Part shown: positions 27,801 through 39,800 of the stretch, in pieces
Position numbering within the stretch: position 1 is the stretch's first letter
How the letters are laid out: every line of letters begins with the position of its first letter
Origin: Siphonodentalium dalli
Lineage: Eukaryota; Mollusca; Scaphopoda; Gadilida; Siphonodentaliidae
DNA: 64,000 nucleotides
Direction of reading: 5' to 3'
Assembly: GCA_032622095.1 (NCBI GenBank)
Contig: CP136064.1
Location: forward strand, 41,129,912-41,193,911
Program-made: the position numbers and the translations under genes
Notes under the pieces: model-generated
The model's database searches: none
What the model saw: only the letters and a program-made list of their open reading frames with translations
What the model was told of the DNA's origin: nothing

Positions 27801-30800
27801 CATGTACCAGAGCCAGAATCGGAGGAGGAAGAGGAAGAAGGCGAGGTTAGAGAAGAGCCAAAAAAACTGTTTGATGATGATTCAGTAAGTTTTGTAACAC
27901 TATCAGTACTAGTGTTGAAACGGTTAGACAAGTAGTCGTCGACCATGAAATCCAGTCGATTATTCAAAACAAATCCCCAACTTTGCCGTCTGATCACCAC
28001 AAACAGAAGAAATGTAATGAATTGTTCAAAGACCCAATTATTAACCCTTTCATGATGGGAGCTACGCTTGTTGTGCAGCATTAAATATCCTGTGGTAGTG
28101 CATTCTCTTATGCAAGTCTCCCATAAGGATCTTCACATATATAAAAGAATGCAATGGCTTACAGGGTCAAGCTAAATAGTGTTAGGCCAATGCATTCTCT
28201 TATATATGCGAGGCTCCCTATGGGAGACTTGCGTATATAAGAGGATGCATTGGCACAGGGTTTTCGTTAAATTTCAAGAATCTCCAGTCATGGAAGGGTT
28301 AACTAACTGCATATAGCTACCCTTTGATCATGCCGACACAATGTTTTAATAGTATGGTGAAGCATGGGTGCGGTGGAGCAGAACTCAATACATGCGGTAT
28401 ATTTCATGTTTAAATATATTTTCTCCAAAGTTGCTGATTCATACCAATGTGTCGGTATGTTGTTTAATCGTACATGACTCATTTCAACCTTCAAATTATA
28501 AGTAATTTGGGAGCATTATTCAAGTAGGTGTTACATAAACCACCTTAACACTTTTTCAAACGAAAGTTTTAGCACTGGTTCATGATCGGTGTATTTTGCA
28601 TTCCCGAATCCCTATATCTTAACCCTTTCATGACTAGAGCTTCTTGAAATTTTGCGAAAACCCTGTGCTAATGCATTCACTTATATATGCGATTCTCCCA
28701 TAGGGCGCCTCTCATATATAAGAGAATGTATATGTGCGAATCTCCCAATGGGAGAGTTGCATATATAATAGTATGCACTGGCACAGGTTCTTTAATGCTG
28801 CACCAGCGCAGCTTCTGTCATGAACCTCATGAAAGGGTTAACATGCTTACCCACTCCACGCAAATCTGCGAAGGGAGTTCTGAAAAAGGCATCCAAAAGA
28901 CGTTCCTGTGTCAAACATGTTTATGAAATGAAAATCTTAAAATGGGGTTTGACTAATCGACTTGCAGTCGATTTCTCCTAGTGAATTGTCGACTTCTGAA
29001 AACCACTAATCATTTCAACACTAGTCAGTACCAAGTTTGTTAGTGACATTTTTGGCAATTTGATTAACCCGTTCTATACTGAATGGATTCTCCCATTCAG
29101 TTATAAAAGTATACATTGGAATGGTCTATTATTTATCTGGAGGGGTGATCAAGAAAAATAAGTGACAGATATAAATAAAAATACAGAAGGTGTCCTATTT
29201 ATGGAAGGGACTGAGAAATGATCTGCTATATAATGTCATTTCATTGGTGATCAAGTTGAAATTTATGATTGCCAGTCGACTTGTTCAACTTCTCATTTTG
29301 TAGAATATAATTTTTGTGTCCTTTGATGCATACAATGTAGCACTTGTAATCTGTTCTATATCACATTATTTCTGGGAAAAATTTGTGAATTTAGTTCTAT
29401 AAAATGTAATCATGATGCCTTAAACCTGATGCATCTTTAAAAAAAAGTAGGGAAAGGTGGTTAGATAACGGTCCATCTATAATTGATAGCTGCTGACGAA
29501 TATCTGTCTTTCATTTAGCTTGAAGAGGAGCTTGAAGAATTGAAGACACAGGGATCGTTGAAATCACGGCAAGGTGTACTCACTTTGTGTCGACTCATGA
29601 TTAGAGCTGAAAATGCTGAACACAGGCTCTGCATACTCAGCATACTACAGGTATATGATCACTACTATGTTAGATTGACATATATATATAACTAGAAGGT
29701 CACCCGACTTCGTCCGGGCTTTGACCTTGAATTGTCTATTTTGAAGGCCAAGGTCAAGTGGGGTCACGATTTGACCCGTCCAAAACACAGTGCCCGAACA
29801 AAAGTACCCGACAAAAGTACCCGTCGAAATCCATCCGGTTTTACCCGATTTGACCTTGAATTGACCATTTTGAAGGTCAAGGTCAGGTGGGGTCAAACAC
29901 CAACACCCCAAAAATGGTGGAAATCGGCCCAGCGGATACCGGGAAATCGGCCCAGCGGATACCGAGATACCCTATGCATCAAATTTCGTCCGTTAAAATC
30001 TGCCAGTTTAACCCGATTTGATTTCCACTCAAGTATATAAACGCGCCTCATATACACACGCTCATTAATTATCAAGTTTCAACGTAAAGATAAATTACCA
30101 TCGGTGCCCGAGATATCGCCAAGACGTCTGAAACAGTCAAATGCATCGGCCGTTTAAGCGTTAACGTGATCTAACGTTATGACCTCTAACGACGTCATAG
30201 AAGTTACGCATTGTTTTTATCCTGATGGAAGATAGTACCACTTCTTCTTGATAATTGAGGCAGATAACTAAAACGGATACATACGCATTATATATCGTTG
30301 GAAAGAGGAAACACGAAAGATTCTCACAGTGTCATTATTATGACTGGCATTTTATTATTCGCGCTGTTTCGAATCGATTTGTACGCACCGAACTCAAATG
30401 AAAGTTCCGTAACACAGCGTAAAAACAGATTTGACCTCGGCACGTGAAAAGTTGACATCGGATCTGAAAATCAATAGGCCTATGTTACTCCTGACCCGAA
30501 AATACCCCCACATACCAGGTTTCATCGAAATCGGGTCGGCCGTTTTCGAGTTCATCGATTACACACACACAAACAAACAAACAAACAGATCTTCCAAAAT
30601 ATATAATAGATGGTGGTAACACATTGCAATATACATGATCATGAGATGATGGAGTACAATAAATAGAATTATATAGTAATACAGTCAAACTTCTGTAAGT
30701 CGAATGTCGGTAACTCGAAAACCCCACTAAAGTCAAAGTCATTGCCTGGTCCTGGCTGAGCTTGTGTGCAAAGTCATTAAAATATACACAGTTAAGTCGA

Positions 30801-33800
30801 GGGTGGATAAGTCGAAATGAAATTTGGGACCACCAGACAGCTTATAACACTAATTACCATGGTTAAAACGAACCGCCGATTCATCACTAGCCTCTAAGTG
30901 TTCTTTCATTCAATTGCTATAAAATTTGTTTCCATAAATGCTCATTAGGTCTTTGGCCCCAACCAGACCTGTTACTTCTCACGGATTCGCCGTGAGACTC
31001 CCGCTTTCAGCATGCATCTCACGGTGTCACGGCGACACCTCATAATCTCTCGGTTTGGAATAATCTTCTCAAACAAAAACAAAATTAAAAGTTACTTTCG
31101 TTTTCATTATACTTAACGCCGTAAGCGAGTTTATGCGAGACTAACCGGGCGCGTTTGATTAGCATCCGGTACAGACACTGCTATTAGGCAATAATACTGC
31201 GATATGACATGTTGAGTTTTATATACATATATCATAATACAATTTTAAAATAATACCTGAAGTTCATCTTTATTGACAATGTTGGGGTATTTAAGTTGTG
31301 TCCACAATCATACAATTTTGGTACACTAAAGAAATATGGAATACCATTCCAATGACTGTCACATTTAAAGGGCAGATAACTCTTTCATATAGTTTTAGGG
31401 TACCAAATATGTATGTTTCGACGAGCATATTAAATCTCACTGACAGAACCTGAAATCTCACTGACTGGCAGAGTCAATCTCACTGACAGGAAAAAATGGG
31501 GGTAACAGGTCTGGCCCCAACCATCCAAATGTACTCCACAATTATTGACATTAATTAATGTATATCATTTCAACTCAATAGTCATTCTTTGTAGTAAACA
31601 AGTCAATAATGGGTATCTGATAACAATACAATAATTGTTCTGGTTACTCGTTTTAATGAAAAGAACTTATGCTATCTGCTATATGAAGCTTCCAAAATAG
31701 AAATTTACTAAATGTTTATTTATTTATGTATTGGTCGAAATTTGACCTCAACAAATACATCCCAATACATCACAGCATTCTATCAAACTGAACCTTCAAT
31801 TTCAGAGTACCAAGAAGACAACATGTCTTTGATTGTTTCATGACTACCATGGCTTGTCTTCAGAGTAGTAAGGAGACAACATGTCTTCCATTGTTTCATG
31901 ACTACCATGGCTTGTCTTCAGAGTAGTAAGGAGACAACATGTCTTCCATTGTTTCATGACTACCATGGTTTGTCTTTAATTTCAGAGTACTAAGGAGACA
32001 ACATATCTTCGATTGTTTCTTGACTACCATAGCGTGTCTTTAATTTCAGAATAGTAAGGAGACAACATGTCTTCGATTGTTTCTTGACTACCATGGTTTG
32101 TCTTTAATTTCAGAGTACTAAGGAGACAACATGTCTTCCATTGTTTCATGACTACCATGGCTTGTCTTCAGAGTAGTAAGGAGACAACATGTCTTTGATT
32201 GTTTCATGACTACCATGGTTTGTCTTTAATTTCAGAGTACTAAGGAGACAACATATCTTCGATTGTTTCTTGACTACCATAGCGTGTCTTTAATTTCAGA
32301 GTACTAAGGAGACAACATGTCTTCGATTGTTTCTTGACTACCATGGTTTGTCTTTGCTCTGGAGCTGGATGACTGATATAGGAAGCACAGGCTCACTAGA
32401 TCTCAAGAAGCAGGTAGGAAAAACATTCAAATTAATTAAAACATTGCATTCCACAATTCGCGCATTCGTTGGACTACAAGCAAATACTTCTGCTTTGTAA
32501 AGGCAATGTTTGTGAATAGTCTCCCCTATAAAATGGCGACGTCCAGAGACATTGTTGTTGTCACCTTCAAATGAACAAATGAAAAGGATGTTATCCACAA
32601 ATATTCCGCTGCCATTGAATAAAATGAGGCTATTTGCTCTATTAAATTGATGTAAAACATTCCGGTAGGGTGATCAAATAGAAATGGAAAATAATCTTGT
32701 TCAAAGTAGTATTTTTTACAAACAGTACATCCAAATGAACAACATATACCGTCATTCCTATATAGTAATTAAATGCAGTGACTCTTGGTGGCGAAATCAT
32801 TTTCATTAGTTTGTCGCTGATAGATGCATCCCGAATCGAGTAGTAAATATTTACAATTGAGAGTAGTTCAAGCGATGTTTTCTGCGGAGTGATAGGGTAG
32901 ATTTGCTTCAGATATTCGGCGATGTTAGTAGAATGTTATATTCCTCCAGTTGGCATAGCGCCTGAATACTAACTTATCAGTTTCACTCACCCGAAAAAGT
33001 ACGTAAGATGTCTTTAATTTTTAGTTGCAAAAATCTCATCATGAATGTTTTAATATTCACGTTATTTTCAGATAAATAAGCCATTTGTGACACTAAAGCT
33101 GTTCCTTAAATTTGTTAAATTGTTCATGTGATAATATAAAGTATAGATAGTTGTAAGATTCTTAGTTGAATTTTGTCTCTTTGTTTTCAGATTCTATTCA
33201 CATTGAAGATCTTGCCGATCTCTAATAAAACAATCTTGGAAGAGAGTAACATTCTGTCAATGGTTAAACGATGGGCAGGTGAAATTGCGAAAAACTCACT
33301 TCAAGCTAAAGCTGAAGAAGATTCTAGTGTACCGCCCCCACCAGCTCCTCCTGAGGTTAAAACTACCGAACAAACAGAGCTACACGCTGATACAGAGGAA
33401 CCCTCGGACATTCCTGAGGCACCTCCCTCTCCTCCTAGCTCAATGCCACTAATTACGTCAAACGTGATTCCTGTGTCAATTCTGTTGATGAACAAAGAGG
33501 CCAAGTCAGTGAAGAAAAGGGTCAAGTTCGCACCAGATGTGCCTTTCACAGACAGTGAAGCGTCTGTCGCAGAATTCTCACCGCCGCAGTTCTCTCCAAC
33601 TCTGAGTGATTCTGAGGATCAGTGTGCTGAAGTATCTGCCAGTGATAACTCTATGGAATTTGATTCTGTCTCGGAAAACAAAGCCATCCAAGATGGTACA
33701 TCTTCCTCGGATGAGAAGGAAAAAACTGCAGTTTCTGATGATACAGAGGCGATTACTGCTCTTTCTGATGATACAGAGGCGATTACTGCTCTTTCTGATG

Positions 33801-36800
33801 ATACAGAGGCGATTACTGCTCTTTCTGATGATACAGAGGCGATTACTGCTCTTTCTTATGATACAGAGGCGATTACTGCTCTTTCTGATGATACAGAGGC
33901 GATTACTGCTCTTTCTGATGATACAGAGGCGATTACTGCTCTTTCTGATGATACAGAGTCAAACACCGCTGTTTCCGATGATATGGACGCGATAACTGCA
34001 GATAGTGAAACTAGTGATACCAAAACTGACAAATCAGAAACAAGTGCCAATGAAAACTCTTCCAGCAATGAAGTTGTGAATAACTCCACCGATACCAAAG
34101 AGTATCCAACTCTTAAAAAACGACTCAAACTGGCTGAAGCTACTATCGATGAATGTAGTTTTGCTGGTAAATCTGGTGCTGATGATTCTAGTCAGGACAA
34201 AAATGCGGAAAATTCAGGTGAATCTATGGTCACAGAAAGTAATGACGATGATACAGAAACAACAGATAATGGCAATAATATTCCAGGTCTGAATTTATTG
34301 GAAGGAGTTGCATGTTCTGATGGATCAGAGGTGGCAAGCTCAACTAATAATTCTGAAAACCAGGAGGACGTTGTATCTAGTCAGACTTCTGATGAAAAAC
34401 CGATGTCATCATCTCGAGATGCTGACGATGATTCTGCTAGTCAGGATGAGGATGAGACGCCAGAAGAGAATAAGGGAGAAATCAGTTCACTAGCTACTGA
34501 TCTGCTTGACATGTGGTGTGATCTAAAGGTTCGTCTAAAACTTCTCTTCAACTCTTTACTAGTATTACTATGTCTTTTTTGAGTAATGAACTTGACCACT
34601 TATTATATTAGCCTGAGTCAACACTGTACATTCACATTTTATTCTGCCTGGCCTAAATGTCACAGTTCATACTGAAGTGCCTTGAAATTTAAATATAAAT
34701 AATAATAATAATAATGACCAGTTTTATATAGTGATTAACCAATTACTTGCTCTAACACGCTTGGTACAATATTACCCCAGTCATTTGTGCAAGCCAACCA
34801 ATGAACCGGCTGCAGCCATTGCAGGCGCTGCTCTAGTTTGATCAGAACATGCTCTGATACTCATCAGTATGACAAGCTGACTGGTACTCTTTTAACGCAT
34901 GATTGATGCCAAGCCGACACAGTACGAGCGACCATGCTCAAGGGTCACAACTTGGCGCGGGTTTTGAAACAGCGAGCAATCCGACAATTGCTCGTCGCTC
35001 AAAGCGGCCAAGCCACTGCTATGTGGAGACTCAATGACCGGCGACGTGCTGCGAACCCATTATCGATGTGTTTACAGCGAATACAAGTCCGACATGCTAA
35101 CCACTGGACCACGGAGCTCCAAAGCTACTAATTATTTTGCTGTCTGTCAAATATATGATCACTAACCCACATCTATTTTTAATTTTCTTCAGATTCTACA
35201 TCCCAAATTTCTTTAATAGCCACAGGTCAAATAAAACCACCTTATCCGGGTGACACGTTGCTTAGCACCCTTTTTAGCTCACCTGAGACGAAGTCTTCCT
35301 GTGGAGCTATAGTCATCACTCCTCGTCCGTCGTCCGTCCGTGCGTCCGTCTGTCCGTCCGTCAACTTTAAAAAAAAACATCTTCTCCTCTGAAATTGGTT
35401 CATATTTGGTGTGGATGTTCCCTAGGTGACTCTCATTCAGATTTGTTCAAATGAGGTCACCAAGTCAAATAGTTTTGATGTCAGGACCATATCTATTTTT
35501 CCACATAGTAATTCTTAAAACGACTTCTTTTCTGAAGTTGTCGGGCCGAATGGGTTCATATTTGGTATGAGGGTACCTTGGGTGACTGTGGTTCAGATTT
35601 GTTCAAATGAGGTCACTGGGTCAAATGTGGGTGGGGCTATGGACATAAATCTGAATTTAAAAAAATAAAAATTCAATTTAACTTATTGCTCAATTTAACC
35701 AAAATATATATATATATATATATATTTTATTTTTAATAAATAATTTTTAAATTAAATAAAAAAAAATTCATTAAAATTTTGAAGAACCTATGACATTACA
35801 TCTTTGGGAGGGGAGGGGAGGTACCTCTAGTCTCTCCACTATATTTGGTTGAAATCCGGGGTTTGGGAGAAATCAGGAACAGACAGATGTACAGAAATGT
35901 TCAGTAAATTACTTTAATCCTTGTTCTCTACTACAGCAAGCCACCCATGTGCTCTGATGGACACATGTTTATACACCTGGCAGATGGGTAGATAACAACT
36001 GCTATGCCATAGTGCTCTCCATCCCCAGAGTGTGTAATTCATGTCATTTGTAATTTAAATGAGATTAATGGTGTTATCAATGAAGCACCCTTGTTGTTTA
36101 CATTATCACTCAGTGGTCATTAAAATCAGATTAATTTCATTTTCTCCAAGTTTGAATTAAGAGTGTCTGGCATTTGTAGAATGAGGTTCCCAGAGGGTGA
36201 ATTTATGTTGCTCCACACAGCAGGCTAGCATAACCAAATACACCCTCTGAGAACCTTATTCAATTTTATTCTAGATCTTCCATAGCAGTTGAGGGCCTTA
36301 TCAGAATGAGGTCCCCAGAGGGTGAATTTAGCGTCACTAAATTCACCCTCTGGGGACCTCATTCTGCAAATGACAGACACACTATCACACTATTTGAAGG
36401 CTTGATTGTATAATACATTGTGCTGCTTGAGGCCAGGCATGCACAATGTAGAAACAGACACGCTTTTTGTGATGCTATCCCGCACAGCGGGCTAGCATCA
36501 CCAAATTCACCCTCTGGAGACCTCATTCTGCTTAGGCCTCATCTTCTGGGAAGTATCTATAGTATCAAATTTACATTGTTGTTAGTTAAATTTCCCTTCT
36601 AGGAAGTGTCTATATCCCCTAATTTGCAGAAGATAAAATTCATAAATGAGGTGCCCAATGGGTGAATATCACCAACTTCAACTGGGGAACTTAATTCTTA
36701 TCCTTATCAGATTTGTGAAAATGGGATCACAAAGTCAAATAAGGGCAGAGCAAGAGACTTAACTATTTCACTACATAGTAATTCTTAAAATATGTTTGCA

Positions 36801-39800
36801 AGAACTAGTTGGCTTATATAGAATGGAATGTTCTTCCTTGACTGCAATTCAGATTTTTTTTAATGGGGTCACCTGGTCAAATAGGGTCAAGCGAAGGACA
36901 GTTTCCCTCTTAATATGCTTCCTTCACAAGGACCATCAGGTCTATTTTACTGATATTTATGATATGTATGAAGGGTTCTTTGGTGTCTGGGATTCAAATT
37001 TATTCAGATGGGGTCACCAGGTTAAATAGGGTGGGACCAGGGACATAACTATATGTCTCTATAGTAATTCTTAAAATGTCTTCTCAAGAGAGTTTGGACT
37101 ATTTAGCTTACATATAGTATGGATGAATCAGGAGGATCCTTTAGTGACTGAGATTCAGATTTGTTAAAATGAGGTCAACCTTTCAAGAAATGGCAGGCTA
37201 TGGGGAGTTAACACTTTTGTGTCCAATAAAATCATCGAAATACCAAATTCATTAAAACAACTACCTTGGAACCACCTGACTGATTGGTCTGACATACATG
37301 TATTGTGTTTTGGGTCCATGGATAATTGGGCTTCAAACATGTTTAAATGGTTTTAGAAAAAGGCGCTTGTGAGATTGGAAATTTCCAACAATTGAGAAAG
37401 TTTGAGATGTCGGTTGTGAAATTCCAACCTAAGACTTGGGAGTCTGGAGCCCGGTCGGGAGGGGACTTGTTGAGCTGGAGGAGGGGGGTGATCAGTAGTG
37501 TACAGTTGGCAATTTCAAGGTGGATTTTCACCAAGCTACATACTTGAAGTCTCTCTAGCCACATATTCTGTTTAAATCTAATTCTTTTAAAGTGATTATG
37601 AAAAGTGCTGACTGTTTTGGTCTCCAGTCTTATCAGTCTTTGCAGTCTGGTGAGCGACCCCACAGTCATTGACTGTCTTGTATTGCTACTGGTTTTGATT
37701 GATTTACATCCTAGTGAAATTGTCCTTTACATGTATGTTTTCTTGTAGGAGGTTTATGTCATTCCAAAGAAAGAGATGCTTGAAGAACGGAAAAAAACTG
37801 AAAGAGAACTTGGTATGAGACTATACTCCTCTTCTGTCAGTTCATACCACACTCTAATCACTTGAATGCTGTTCGGTGCCACATCCGGTTCTCGCTAGTT
37901 ATGTCCTGTTCTGTGTGTGCATTTTTTTGCACTGCCGAATTTCAAAACAAAATGGAGCAAAGTAATTCTTATTTATCCAAATCATCAAGCATAACAGATA
38001 TTTAGTCATAGAGTTATAGATACAAATGGAGCAAGGACACGTGTTATGAGAAAAGTGTCACAAAAAACTGCACCTCTGCGAAATTTCTATTGAACACAAC
38101 ATGGGGAAAAAATGTCATTTTATTTTATCGGCATCACCTCAAGCGTTTTTGCTTCTTATATTGTTTGGTTGCATTAACCATGCTTACACAATTCAACATC
38201 AAACATATAAAAGTAGAATTGAGCTTTTCTTTGTCTCTAGATTACTACCGTTGTCAACATTCCATAACCAGAGTTGTAATTTTTTATTGAAATAAATGCT
38301 CAATTCTTCAAATACCACATTTATTTGTTTGGTGTTGAAAAGTATTGGCAAGATTAACGCCATGCCACAACATAAAATTGAAAGCTCTTGTAGTGATGCC
38401 AATAAAAGAAAATACTGTCATTTTGTCCAGTGTAACAAATGGAAATTTTGTATAGAGGTGTGGTTTTGTGTGACACTGTTCGCATAACAATACGGGACCG
38501 AAGCTTCATTTCTACTGACAACACTGAGGATATCTTGTGTGCTGGATGACATGGAGAAATAATAGAATTACCCTGAAATTCTGCAGCTACAAAAAAATGT
38601 ACACTGAGAACAGGACGTATAACTACCAAGAACAGGATGTGGCACCGAAACGCACTCATTTAATTACAGAGTATGCATACAGAATCAAAATAAAAACAGA
38701 TGTAATTTTCTATCAATCACACTTAACCCTTTACCCAGTCAGTTTTCATTTCCCAAACCCGGGATTCCTTGTAATTACCGCCAATCAAAACTTAGCTCCA
38801 AGAAATGTGTGCCCCAATAAAAAACTAGTAACATGTCACGTGCTCTCGGTGTGGAAATTCCGAAGGTGTGGCTAAATGTTGTTAAAATAGTATCCATGAC
38901 GTCATGTTATACCGGAAGAGAAATTCACAAATCGACAAATAAAGTAGATTGTTGACGAGCGGTCGAAAGTTTAAAATCAAGAATCACCGGAATTTGGATT
39001 GCAGGCAACTGTAATTATGGTACAACTGGCCAATCTTTGGAGCTAATAATACGGCTGTGTAAGGTCGGGAGGGTTTCGGTGGGGTTGGTGGTAGAATTGT
39101 GGTGTTCTTCGCTTGTTTTGGCTGCAGTGGTACTACTGCCGGTACTGGGGAACTGATAGATCGTTTTGTTATGTCATTTAACTTTTTTTAGTTCTGTAGT
39201 TGTTTTAGCAGATAATCCCGACATTCATGTATTTTTGATTCGTGGCCGTTGATTTGTGTTATTTTTTGACAACATGGGCGACAAATCGCCTGGCCAATCT
39301 AAAAAAATAATTCGTTCTGAGTCCAAGAGATCCACATAAAGTGACATTTTTTATAATTTCAAGAAGATCTGTCTTAGTTATTGTACATATTATTTTGGAT
39401 CCCGGAAGCTAGCTGTTTCTCTTTATTGTCAGTAAACCAACCGCCGAACGAAGTCAAAAACCCTGCAACTATTAATTCCGATTCTTAGAATCGGCTTCAC
39501 ATGGTTGAAGCGGCCATGACGGCACTGGCACGTGACCATGTTTACGCCTGTCAATCACAACTAATTTCAGATTTATATTTAGTGTGGTGTGACGTAATTT
39601 GGGGGAAGCCCACAACCGTTCAGAAATGAAAAGTTGATGGGAATGCAATAGACTCAGTATCAGTATGAATCTGAGTGTATGTTTACATAGACTGCCCTTT
39701 ACCCAACAGAGCGGCCCTGTGCCAATGCATTCTCTTATATATGCGAGTCGACCATAGGTCGCCTCGCGTATATAAGAGAATGCATTGGCTTAACACATAT

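Larger units (their letters stand above)
27910..29023. mobile_element. hAT-like element carrying two PB2 insertions
   Basis: Inverted ends TAGTGTTGAAA (11 bases exact, then similar). Flanks ATCAGTAC (27902-27909) and GTCAGTAC (29024-29031) match at 7 of 8. Subterminal words AGTCGTCGAC and ATCGACTTGCAGTCGA recur. Two PB2 elements lie inside (28041-28302, 28619-28841), so this element is older than they are. Confidence 0.8.

Noticed and set aside
30660-30850. Autonomous pogo/Tigger element suggested by CAGTCAAACTTCTGTAAGTC and GTTAAGTCGAGGGTGG.
   Set aside because: Only one end is visible, with no matching inverted end or transposase frame; kept as a remark only.
31800-32299. CRISPR-like appearance of regular 58/64-base repeats.
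   Set aside because: This is eukaryotic sequence, the units are contiguous copies of an exon start without unique spacers, and they belong to SETD2.
33606-33995. Second frame (+) and antisense frame (33856-34128) through exon 8.
   Set aside because: Shadows of the 30-base coding repeat, whose length keeps all frames open. Only the SETD2 frame has conserved ends.
33173-34582. Exon 8 as a separate single-exon gene with its own ATG at 33173.
   Set aside because: The first 18 bases are the polypyrimidine tract and acceptor of intron 7; the ends match SETD2 blocks that continue in exons 7 and 9.
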